Shown: positions 10,172-21,700 of the stretch, piece by piece
How positions within the stretch are numbered: position 1 is the first letter of the stretch
How the letters are laid out: each line of letters starts with the position of its first letter
Assembly (NCBI GenBank): GCA_038025085.1
Contig: CM076147.1
Coordinates: 42,244,766 to 42,308,765 of the forward strand
DNA from: Tetragonia tetragonoides
Lineage: Eukaryota; Streptophyta; Magnoliopsida; Caryophyllales; Aizoaceae
Direction of reading: 5' to 3'
DNA length: 64,000 nt
Notes under the pieces: model-generated
What the model was told of the DNA's origin: nothing
The model's database searches: none
Seen by the model: the letters and a program-made list of their open reading frames with translations, nothing else
Translations under genes and position numbers: made by a program

Positions 10172-13100
10172 ATGTCAAGACTGGCGCTTAAACAATTGGC
10201 GTCAGTTGGATTTACAGGGCCTGAGTCCATGGTTAGTTGGTGGGACGAGATCAACGAGTCAACTCAGTGGCAAGATGGCATCTTTTTCACCCTCTGTGCT
10301 GCTTATGCCCTTGTTTCTGCTGTTGCCCTTGTAATTACTTTCTCTCTTTTCCCCCTTTTGTCTTTGGATTAGTTCATTTGCTTTTGTGTATGGGATTATT
10401 GTTATGAGAGGGTTTGTGGATATTGAATACTCTATGATATGACATGTGTGGTTAAATTCAATCATTTTACTTATCTAATAAAGTAATTTGCTTAGTGTTT
10501 GATGAAAGAAGGTGCAACTTTTGCTGGATATTAAAGTAGCTTGCTATTAGATAAATAAGTTGTCTGATTGAGCAATTTACTTAAAGTTTGATGAAATAAG
10601 GTAGAACTTTTGCTGGGTTTTAGGTTGTTAGATGATTAAGTTGACTTTGTTCAAAACCCAGAAAGGATTAGGCTTTGGGCATAACTTTAGATGAATAATT
10701 CCAGGGAAGGAAGATAGTTTAATTTGAGCACCTGTGTTCAATTGTTTGAGTTTTTTTTTGTTTTTTGGGGCTCATCTTTGAGTTTCATTTAGTTCAGGTA
10801 CTTTGGGGTTTGTTTTGATCAAATTGATACAAGTAAGTAGTTTTATGATTTGGGTTCAATTGGTTTGATGATTTATGCAGATTCAACTTATAAGGATTGA
10901 AGTGCGAGTACCTGAATATGGTTGGACAACGCAGAAAGTTTTCCATTTCATGAACTTTATTGTTAATGGAGGTGATTTAGAACTGCCCCTCTTGCTTGAT
11001 TATGCCTTTCTTTAATTTGTTTTCCTTGTTACTGATTGAGGCTTTATGTTGTTGCAGTTCGTGCAGTTGTTTTTGGATTTCACATGTTTGTTTTTGTTAT
11101 AAATCCCAAGGTAAACCATTAATTTGTGGTTATTCTCACTTCAAGATGCTATAATGTATTATTGATAATTTAGCAAGTTGATTACTTCAGACCTGTGATG
11201 TGCATAGAACCTTAGACCATTATTTCATTTTTCCATTGTGAATAAATCGTCGTTTTGAATCCCACTGCAGCAGTCTTTCAAAAAATACCCATCTGAAGCT
11301 CACCATTCTTCCCTCTATTCTTAACTCTCTTCTGTCTTTCTTTTTTTTTTCTGCTTGTTGCTTTTTAATAAAAATTTGCTTGTTTGAGGAGTTCCCAGTT
11401 CCAACTATGGAAACCACAAATGGAAAGGAGTGTCTAAGGTCTCAACTTTCAAAAGTAGATAATTAAATCTTACAAGGCAACAGATGAGACTCAAATGAGT
11501 TGCTCATCCATTGTTGATGCTTGATGGAAGTTGTTCTACGCTTGAGTTACCTGGATAGATGAGCCCAAACTTACACTTCACCCTCAAGTTTTCACAAGTT
11601 TCAAAAGTTACTTTTTTGGCTACTACTGTTGAAGTAGCTGTAACCTGAGAAATGAATGTTTTGTGGAAACATGAGTTGCTTTTATGATTCATGGGAAGCT
11701 GCATGGTTATGTAACTTTGTTTCAATTAAGTAACTTCTTTTTTTCTCTGGATGTCACTCACTTCACTCATTTCCATAGTTCACAGTCTTATGTGCAAATG
11801 CTTCCTCAATCAGGTGTTAAGGTTGGTGCTATTGGAACTCCCTGGGCTGTTATTCTTTACTACATTCACCTTGTTGGTTCTCTTCTGGGCTGAGATATAC
11901 TATCAGGTAAGGGGAGATGCACTGGACCTACTCTTCCAGCTTAATATATTTATATGCTCAAACATTTTCCCTAAAGGCATGTGGTATTATCTGCTTGTTT
12001 TATAATGCTTGTGTGGTGTATGAGCTTCGATCATGTCATGCAACTTCGTAAAAAGTAGCTTTTTACTTGCTCAGTTATCTATCTTATAAAATTATAGGTG
12101 CAGTCTCTGTATTGATTTGACATGACCACCTTAAATCATACTACTTTTATATTCCGTATGGAGTTCCAACTCTTTTTCAATCTTTAACAGGCCCGAAGTC
12201 TACCAACAGATAAGCTCAGGGCTGGGTATATCACAGTTAATTGCATCATTTACATCATACAGGTAAATTTTCCCCCTTTTCCTTTCTTTTTATTTTTTCT
12301 TTCATCTTTCTTTGTGGTGGTGGGTGAGGTTGATATTGTTCCTATTGAACATCTTTTCAAGTTATTTTGTGTGATAATTAGTATTAACTAACCAAAAATC
12401 AGTTAACAAGGCTCGTATATGTATAATTTATAAAGTATAAGAGCTAAGAACAAAGCCAGCGAACTTTTCTAGATGTACTATTCAATAAAAAAGAAGTGAT
12501 CTTTCCCATCTATAGGGAACTTAAAAGCTTTTATTTCCTAAACGCTCAGAAATATCCGCAGAACAAACAGTAACTTTGAGTCATGTCTACCCAACTTCCT
12601 CGCTTAACATAGTGTCAAGTGTGGACATCAGTTATAACTTATATATAAATATATCCTGTGAATATATTTAAACCCCAATTATATTTATCTTGTGAATACA
12701 TTTAAACCCCAATATGTAGATCAGAAGGTAGGGAGTTAAGGATTAAGGAGGTAAAGGATTGGTGAGTTAAGGGATATGTCTTCCTCATCTATTTTCTAGT
12801 TTCTCTCCAAAATCTACACTCGGCATAAGGTAATTGACTTGTGTCTTTTCTTATAAAGTTTCATAAATCATTTTACCCAACATTTGTTGTCTTATAAAGT
12901 TGGTGGTGATAAGTATCATCTTTCATCACATTATTGATATTCCTTTCCTTAGAAAAGTAGCTAAAATCATACTCATAGAGAATTCCTGTGTAGTCTAAGT
13001 GGGTAAACATGTGATAGCATGAGGAACACCTGAAGAGGTTAGCTACCTCCTCTATGTTCACTAAATTTGGAGGGGCAGGAAACAGTCCTTGTTTCGTGAT

Positions 13101-15037
13101 CCTTTGCCATTGAACCTAATGTAATATGTCCAGTAATGACTTCACTTGAAGCCATTGTTAGTTCTTGTCTATGTCCTATATTTCTGTATCACGCATTGAT
13201 ACAATGTTATGATGGCAGGGTGGTATTTGGCTATACCTGTGGTTAAATGACAACATTTTTGTTGAAACCGTTGGGCAAATATTTGTCGCAGGTCAGTACT
13301 GAAATGGTTTAAAGATTGATAATTGTCAAACCTTTTGATTTCGGTTTATGTTGGCTCATCAAAGCATTTGGATTTTCATTACACTGTTGATTTTTCTTTT
13401 GCAGTGGTTTCCTTCATTGCCGCACTTGGTTTCTTGCTGTATGGGGGAAGGTAAACCATCTCAATCATTCGTCATATTATATTGTAAATAGATGAAGTTA
13501 GTTCATAAGAGAGATTATTCTTGGTGTCTGTTACAGATTATTTTTCATGCTGCGGCGCTTCCCAATTGAATCAAAAGGGCGAAGGAAGAAGCTTCATGAG
13601 GTTTGCGACTTTTCTACAATGCACTCAAGTTTTATACATATATGTTGGCCAGTCTCCCAATGTGTACATGCTAATGAAGAGGGTGAGGTGTCGAGAATCT
13701 CCTTACATTGCTGTTAGTTGAAAGGTGCTGTTTAGGTATATGAGGGAACCGAGGTCTGATGATTTATGCACTATTGCTATGAGTAGGACATGCTATCCTT
13801 GTAGGGACAGGACTGCAAAGTAGCCTCACTGTCAGGAGTGTACAAGTCATCTTGCCTTCTTACTACATGACTATCAAGAATGAAGCCGTTCTGGTTCATT
13901 CTGAATGATATCTGGGAATTGAGAATCTGTAAGAGAAGCTGAGGTTATTGCTTGCTTTGTCTGACAACACTGATTCTTTTGTCAATCTGGATAGAAGTTG
14001 GGCGAATTATTCATGGTTGGATAACTGTCTAGTTTCGTACTTTTGAGTGGTTTAGCAACTATTATGTCTAAAGATGTCACCAAGGTGCACATGTTAGGAA
14101 CTTGTGCATAGAGCTTTTCATTTAGAGTATAGCCATCTGATGGAGCAAAATTTCCAAAGGCTTTATGGTGTGAAAGCTGATTCCAAGACTTTTAGGAAAA
14201 CTTGTAGGCACAAGAACTTCCTCCTCCTAGTATTAGTAGGGATTGCAATGTGACAGGTTTGGGGGGAGGGGAGAAGATTTGCTACTTGGGGGGTGGGAAG
14301 TAGGCGGGGATTAAATTGGCAGTAATAAATACTTCACGGTGTGCTGTAGATAGTTAATGAAGTGCCAATGTTCTGACTCTGACAACTTATTGCAGGTTGG
14401 ATCAGTTACAGCAATTTGTTGCATCTGCTTTCTCATTCGATGCTTTATGGTAAGTCATAGTACTATGAAGTTAAGTTTGGATCTTTGCACTCTCTGTTTT
14501 TTAATGTCATGAACAGTATGGATATACTATTAGTTTTTGAAGTAGTTTTTTTAAGTTACTGATGTCACATGAGAGAGATTTTTGTGAGGATGTGATGCTT
14601 TGTACATGGTACTCTGAACTTGGTGTAATGAGAATTGTATTCAGCATTAGATTCTTTACTTGCTGTGTGTTTAACTATAGGCTTCTGTGTAGTGCCTGCT
14701 TTCTTGATCTTGCTAAAGCTGTTCTCATCTCTTCCCTACATATGATTGTAGGTTGCGTTATCCGCATTTGACCCTGCTGCATCTCTTGAAGTTTTGGATC
14801 ATCCGATTTTGGATCTCATATACTATACGGTAACCTTTGGTTGAACTTTGAATATTGTCTTTGTTTATAATGCTGCACCAAAAACTTAGTTTTAACTTTT
14901 ATACTTCTGGACATTCTCTGAGTCATTTTCTGCTGGAATAACAGGTTGTCGAGATACTCCCTTCCGCACTTGTCCTTTTTATTCTGCGGAAGCTGCCTCC
15001 AAAAAGAGTATCAGCTCAGTACCATGCAATTCGGTGA
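10172..15037 (+). CDS. TOM1: TOM1/TOM3 family (THH1/TOM1/TOM3) seven-helix membrane protein
   Basis: Eleven exons give 291 residues: 10172-10330, 10881-10971, 11058-11110, 11814-11906, 12191-12262, 13219-13291, 13405-13450, 13537-13600, 14396-14449, 14752-14829, 14945-15037. Landmarks are [70 protein letters not shown] and the C-terminal [15 protein letters not shown]. This is a TOBAMOVIRUS MULTIPLICATION 1 type tonoplast protein with about seven membrane segments. In Arabidopsis TOM1 is a host factor recruited by tobamovirus replication proteins; its normal cellular role is poorly known. The N-terminus [14 protein letters not shown] is shorter than Arabidopsis TOM1. The ATG at 10172 is the first in frame with the conserved domain. 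All splice sites are GT-AG and no break is seen. Confidence 0.96.
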
Positions 15038-16872
15038 AACTAATATGGTATCATCACCCGTGTTTTCTTTGAATACAGCTGCGCATTATACCGGTTCTGT
15101 GCTTTTGTTGGAAGGTCCTGTATACTGTCTTTATTGTCTGTCTAGGAGAAGGATTCTCTCTTGTTGGTTCCTCCTATATGCATTCATCTGTTTTGCAGTG
15201 TTCTATGTATTATTGGTTAGGATTAGTTCAGGGTACTGTAAAAGCAGCCTGAGGAGTCACTTCACTGTATTATTGCATTTTGGAGGATCAACAAGCTGTA
15301 AAAAGCTTCATTCAATTTTGATATCGAAACTCGAGTGCTTAAGGGCTTGTATCTCACTCAATATAATTATATTCTTCTAAAACAACAGTCAATGTTTGCC
15401 TTCTATTATTTTCAATGTTGGAGGGCTAAGGAGTTGTAACCATAGGTGTTTGTTTTGATGCTCATGTTGGAGTCTATGTACTACGTTTCGTGTTTTAGTC
15501 AAACAAATAGCCAACTTTAACTCTTCGCAGAAGGTGTGAAGTTCTAGTTACTTGTGTTTGTGACTAAACGCTTTTTGCCGGATTGGCTTAATAAAATTAT
15601 ATCCAATTACCAAAAAAAAAAAAAAACACCCAGCAGGAAAGGAGACTTCTGGAGGTCTGAATCTCAGGTTGTTGATTATCAAATTCTGTAAAATGGTCAA
15701 AAGCGAAACAAGGAAAATAATCACGGAATTTCTGAACTCAGATTTATTTGTTGCTATTTATTTTAGTCTATGGCATACACAAGTAGAAGGCAAACAGTAA
15801 CAATGCCCTTAATTCATGTGTTGTCACAACATACAAAAGTTTTATAGCTGTGACAAATTCCAACACCAGCATAATTTGTATGGCAAATGTGATTACATGA
15901 CTGTGATTCACAAGAAGTGTGAAATTTCATGCAAGGTTCCTTGGAAAATATATGGCCGCTGCCCCTTCTGGGTGGCTGAGCGGCTAGAGATGGCCCTTCA
16001 GCGGTTACAAGCGGCTCTGAAAGAGGGTTGTAAGACGCTAATGTTGCACCTGTGTATATTTTGAAAATTTCGGAAATTAGTCGAAAAAGGAAATTATAAA
16101 ATCGAATATCAAAAAATTAAATTAGTGTGCTTAGATTAGTATGTAATGGTTCGGATCTACCAAAAAAGCTAATAAGGATCAGCAGGAACATGAGAGGGAG
16201 AAAAGCTGATGTCTTCATGTTACAAAATCTTGCTTAAAGTTTGCACAAACTGTTTTGTGTTAATTTGTTTTAGACTTGTAGAAGTGATTGTGAAGAATGG
16301 TTCATTACTACTGTTTCTGTTTATACTTAAAGGAATGAACTACTTGAAAGGAGTGGCTACCCATTAACCACAAGACAACATTATATTTGAGCAAGTCTCA
16401 ATTAATCAGACAAAGTTATAGATTTCTTTAATTAATTGTAAAGTACTGTATCATAATTGAGTAGATATTTCCTTTCTCCTTCTTTCTTTCTTTCATTTTT
16501 GAGTAGTTTTTTTTTTTTTTTTTTTTTTTTGATAGGATAAAAAAAGATTGAACAACCTTAATCGTGCTCTAAATTTTTATATCAATGCTTGTGTGAAACC
16601 AACTCATATTAGAATGAGGTCACTTTTTTGGAACAATGACACTTTTTCGCTAAAAAGTGACTCTCATCACCAAAAGTTACGGTATAACCGTCTTATACAA
16701 GTTTTTGTGCTTATACACAATGATACTTCACCAAAAAATTATACACAATATTAAAATAAAATAAAAATACAAGTAAATCATCTAGTGTTGGGACAATGTA
16801 CCAATATGCAATTTCTAAAATTTTAAAAAAAAATTGGACAAAAATTTCATTGTGTAACCTTGATGAAGATGG
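15038..16872. other. TOM1 3' region and intergenic DNA
   Basis: AATAAA at about 15590-15595 is followed by a short A run at about 15611, a plausible TOM1 polyadenylation region. A cysteine-containing open frame (15816-16064) lacks any recognisable domain. A T-rich tract is at about 16507-16530, and a short repeat shared with 36160-36320 lies at 16573-16722. Confidence 0.5.
16573..16722. repeat. Short dispersed repeat, inverted relative to 36160-36320
   Basis: Read on the minus strand this segment starts AGCACAAAAACTTG, then contains AACTTTTGGTGA and GTCACTTTTTAGC, and ends near GGTTTCACA. The same words occur in the same order on the plus strand at 36160-36320. Two copies in opposite orientation suggest a MITE family. 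No target duplication was established. Confidence 0.5.
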
Positions 16873-17781
16873 TCATGTGGAACTCTCTTCAACCCACTCC
16901 AAGCTAGGCTCATTCCAAGAACGTGGTCTAACTCCAAATTGAAAGAAAAACACCATTTCAAGAACCTCAAAAACCTTATTTTCATCCAACAATTTATTCC
17001 AAATTCCACTCACTATGCAATAGTTACCATTATATGGTGGGCGATGATGGGCCGCATGTTGTGACCGTGACACTAACACGCCCATATCTTGCAAGCCCAC
17101 CACAATTTTGGGCAACTTGCTCTTTGTTGAATGGGCCCATGCATGAAATTGCTGGCTAAACATGATGCAACCCGAAAACGACCCGACAAATGCGAGTTGG
17201 GTAGGGTCATTGAGGATGAGATCAATGGGTAGGGCTGTTAAGATTATGACCCGGGCTAGTGAGTGGAGGTTATTTGCAAATTGGCGTTTTGTAATGGTCC
17301 ATGGCCACTTATGGTGCCCTTGAAAGGCCTCAATTTGGGCCCCTACTATTGGGGTTGAGGCACCTCCGTAGTTGTCAATACCCCAATGGTAAACTCCGGA
17401 CCCGAGATCCGCTAAGAAGTAACCGGCTAGGCCCGCTAATATGGGTTCGGCCCAAATGTGTGACCCGGTCGCACCAAGTATTGACTTACCTAGTGATACC
17501 AGCACAGTAGCGCACCCACCACTCACCCATGCTCGGTGGGACCATGTTGATTTTAAGTCTGGGTCATCAGGCCTTGGGCTGTTAGTCGTAGTGAATTGGG
17601 CTGGACCGAGAGATGTAGTGTTTGGCTCGACGACTAGACGTGGCGGGCTGGGCTTGGGCTTTGTCGGGGTGGTGGCGGCACATTGGACCCGGGTTGAGAG
17701 GTGGGTAAGGTGGGTTATACTAGCATTGTGATGAGTAGTTGTACTCTTGAGGAGGTATTTTTGTTGAGGTAAGATAGACAT
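16873..17781 (-). CDS. FAD4: FAD4-like plastid fatty acid desaturase (Kua/TMEM189 domain), unit A copy
   Basis: Intronless ORF of 302 residues. Residues 1 to about 35 are Ser/Thr/His-rich with RVQC|A, resembling a chloroplast transit peptide. The Kua/TMEM189 (FAD4) domain runs from about 80 to 298, with histidine clusters QGHHKWPW (154-161), HAWAH (213-217) and QHAAHHRPPY (241-250) that would bind the di-iron centre, plus the family signature DLGSGVYHWGIDNYG. Arabidopsis FAD4 inserts the unusual trans-3 double bond into palmitate at sn-2 of plastid phosphatidylglycerol. The exact substrate here is inferred; paralogous FAD4-like proteins exist. The frame is intact, so this is the functional candidate of the pair. 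The start at 17781 is the first Met and begins the transit peptide. Confidence 0.92.
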   Translation of the reverse strand: MSILPQQKYLLKSTTTHHNASITHLTHLSTRVQCAATTPTKPKPSPPRLVVEPNTTSLGPAQFTTTNSPRPDDPDLKSTWSHRAWVSGGCATVLVSLGKSILGATGSHIWAEPILAGLAGYFLADLGSGVYHWGIDNYGGASTPIVGAQIEAFQGHHKWPWTITKRQFANNLHSLARVIILTALPIDLILNDPTQLAFVGSFSGCIMFSQQFHAWAHSTKSKLPKIVVGLQDMGVLVSRSQHAAHHRPPYNGNYCIVSGIWNKLLDENKVFEVLEMVFFFQFGVRPRSWNEPSLEWVEESST

Positions 17782-18767
17782 TGGAGTTTGGACATTAGAT
17801 TAAAGTGTGCCCAAGAGAAGAGAATGTGACACAAATGGATCCTTAAATAAGTGAAAGTTTGAATGATAATACAAGAAAGAATAGTTTGGAAAAAAAAAAT
17901 TGTGGCTTGTATTAAATGAAAAGGAAGTTTGTGGGAGGAAAAAAGGATGAGTAATGTGGCATGTAGAAGAGATGCGTGGGAGTATTTGGATGTCTCATAT
18001 AACAATTAACAAAGACCGTGGTGGTGAACTAGGAGTCATTCATTTTCTGGAGGCTGGGCTGAGTTTGAGTCTTTGAATTTACCAAATTTATTGAGGTCCT
18101 TTATTTTCTGATTAGGATTATAGTGACGTTTTGGTAGATCACTTTTTCATTTGTGGTTTGTTGTATAGCATGCCTTTTTTCCACATAGAGCAATCGAATA
18201 TGCCATTTGCGAACCAGGATATAAAATAGTGAAAATACTCCCTTCAAGATTCTGGACCACATCAATAAGGTCTGGTTCATTTTAATGGAATGGTGCGGAA
18301 CGGATGAGAAACGCAACATAATATGCTGTTTGGAACGGAAATTGCAGTGCAAAACGAAATAGATTGCATAATAATACAGAATGTGAGACAAATGAAAGCA
18401 GAATAGATACAACGCAGAACAAAACGGAAAATACAGCGTGAAATATAAATTGCAGCCCGGGGTAAAACAGAACAAACTGCTCCAAAGCATTAGGTTACCA
18501 TTGATTCTATTAACTTTAAAGAAGACTAATATTATTCTTGTTGTATTAGGGACCTACGTTATAGGTCTTTATATGTCTATTTACACAGACAAAAAGTAAA
18601 AACAAAACAAGGTCTCAATCAATTGCTCTATGAAACTTCATTTAAGGCAAAAGGGCAAACTCCCTTAGCATCTCAATATCAATAGGCGTACAGTGATAAT
18701 ATAATGAGAAAAAGAGACAAAGATCATTCAACCAGAGTATTATTTATTATTCACTAAACAGACTGAT
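17782..18767. other. Intergenic region between FAD4-like and peptide gene (unit A)
   Basis: Upstream region of the FAD4-like gene and downstream region of the peptide gene. It contains a purine-rich, AACGGAA/AACGAAA-like low-complexity stretch at about 18285-18480. No ORF with protein-like composition was seen. Confidence 0.45.
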
Positions 18768-21700
18768 TTAGTCTTCACAACAACAATTAGAGACGCCAGG
18801 GCCAACTCTATAACACGCAATTTTTGCACAACCGTAACCGAATTCGCATGGGAAATCGCAGTTGCCAACATAGTGACACTTTTTCGGATCATATCCATTA
18901 TCTCCTGCTACAACTGTTGATTGGGATTCTAAATGTTCGCCTTTTGACATTCCTACATATTTCAAAATTTTTAGAAATCCCAAATTACTAAATATAGAAA
19001 TAACAAGGTAATTTATAAACTAATTATAATCAATTATGTGATAAAAAAAAATTATAATCATTCATGAACTTAGTGGTACATATGATAGCCAACTCAATTA
19101 AGATGGGCTATATTCAAATCTATGCAGCTTATAGTCTTACTTATTGTACAAGTCGTTATTTGGAGGGGAAAAAAAAATCGACTTTTCTTAAATAAGAGTT
19201 TGTTTGGATGTTTCAAATTGAAAATCTGAATTTCAATGGAAAATGACTTCAACACCTGACATTTGGATCAATTGAATCGTCCAAATGTAGGGAGGAGGGA
19301 GAATGGAGAAAATTTTGAAATGCCAAACTAGAGGGTGTAATTTGACATCTCCAATTTTAAAGCCTTATGAAAGACCATAGAATTGGATAATTTCAAGTCT
19401 ACAATTATTTTACGCATTAAAGAACAAATTCAAATATTTCAAATTCAAGTATCGAAACACACCATAAAGTTATTTGAAAATAGGTAGATACAGGGCCGTC
19501 TTCGATATTTTAGGGGCCCTGTGCAAAAGTGTGACTCGAGGCCCCTAAAAAGCAAAAAAAAAAATTGCGGTGATAAACTTTAATTAACATTCATTTGCCT
19601 AAATGAAGTACAAAAAGTTTCTGTCAAAAATCATTAATATAGTTCAAAAAGAATGTGACATTCATCCACAAAGACCTGTAAATGTAGCTGAGAATACTTT
19701 GCATAATCTAATAACATGGTCGGTACTATTGCACCACAAAATTAAATTAAAAAACAACTAGCTTCATTTGAATAGCGACATCCTTCTAGCATTCCTTGAA
19801 GCAAAATCGTTGACTAAATCTTCACAATCAACACTTTCCAAAATATCATTCTCAATTGCTATCGTTGCTAGTCCATTAAGTCTATCTTGTGTCATTGTAG
19901 AGCGCAAATAAGACTTCAACAACTTCAACTTGGAAAAACTTCTTTCTGCGGATGCAACAGTCACGGGAACCGTCAACAATATTCTATAGGCAACAATTGC
20001 ATTAGGAAAAAAATCTAAACGTTTCAAGAGTTTTAAAATATCAAATGCTCTCATCTTTTCCTCAGGCAAGCATTCCCGAAGCAACTGTAGCTCCAAATAC
20101 AATTCGTTTGCATCGATATCAGAATGTTCATGATTTTTAAGTGCAAATTCTAAAAAACTACAACAAGATTTTAGACTCATATGATCCAATGATTGCAACT
20201 TGTCAGAAGTAAACAAGAAACCAAAAACATCTTCATATTGTTGATATTGCTCAAACCTCCTATTAAGTGAAACAATTGCTTGATCAACAATGCATACAAA
20301 ATAACTAATCCTAAACAATTCCTTTGCAGATTTTTCAGCTAATGAGTCATCATTTGAATTCTCATCAAAATGTTTTTTCCTTCGAATTTGACGCCTTTGA
20401 GGAAATACTGGATTGATATCCAATTGAGAGGCAAGCTGTTCAGCAGCACTAATAGCATTATCAAAACCAGTTTGTCTATATTCTTCAAAATACAAAATCA
20501 ACCCTCTTACTTTTTCAAGAGCAACATTAATGAGCATATCTTTGGATTGTAAATGCTTGCTTATTGAATTCACTGCATATAATATCTCAAACCAAATTAT
20601 TAATGACACCAAAAACTCAAAGTCACCTAGCTCATTTTTTGCTAAAGATTGAGCTTCACTTCTGATTTTAGAATCATTATCAGTTTCTGCTATTTGAAGT
20701 AAAGCTTCTCTTATTTCTAAAATCTGAAATCTTATAGCTTTCACACTCTGAACACGACTTTCCCAACGAGTGGATGACAATGGCTTAAGAGTCAGCCACG
20801 TTACATTATCTTTCAAAACTTGCCATCTCTTAGTAGAATTTGCAAATATAGTGTAGATGCGTTGTATGACTCCAAAAAAGTCCCTAGCCTTACCAGAAAC
20901 ATTAGCTATATCACATAACATCAAGTTAAGACTATGAGCACCACAAGGAGTATAAAAAGCTCTAGGATTTATATCTAAGAGTTTCTTTTGGACTCCTTGA
21001 TGTTTTCCTTTCATATTTGACCCATTGTCATAGCTTTGTCCTCGCACATTATCTATATCTAGATCAAGCAACTTCAGTTCATTTTGTAAAATATCAAAAA
21101 GTCCCTGCCCAGTTGTATCATTCACATTCAAAAATCCTAAAAAAGATTCCTCAATCGTAACACAAGTTGAAGAAACATCCACATATCTTAATATCAAAGA
21201 CATTTGTTCTTGGTGACTAGCATCGGGAGTACAATCAAGTATCACCGAGAAATACTTCTCATGCTTTATTTTTTTGATGATTTCAGATTTAATTGTAGAA
21301 GCAAGCAAAAGTATTAACTCATTTTGAATGTTATGACCAAGATAATGAACATGAATATCATCATTTCTAATGCGTTGAACATGCTCTCGAATAACTAGGT
21401 CAAACTCTGCTGACATTTCAATTAAGCCCAAAAAATTCCCATTGTTGTCTTGAAACAACTTTTCATTAGTACCACGGAAAGCAAGATTACGTTTCGCCAA
21501 ATATTTAACAAATGAAATAATTCTTACTAACACATTTTTCCAATGCTCTTTTTCTTTCCGAAGTTGCATTTGAGCTACTTTATCAATAGTTCGATTCTTT
21601 TGAAGCCTTAAACGCAAATCATACCAAGTGATCATATTCTTAACATGCGCTATGCTGGATTCATGCTCTCTTAGCCTATTGCTAATATGTGACCAGTCCC

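Noticed and set aside
15965..16040. tRNA-like start (GGTGGCTGAGCGGCTAGAG)
   Set aside because: It resembles the D arm of a Leu/Ser tRNA, but no anticodon or T arm can be formed downstream.
15816..16064. 82-residue cysteine-containing open frame after TOM1
   Set aside because: No recognisable domain, no signal peptide, no splice context and no paralogue in the window. Probably a chance ORF.
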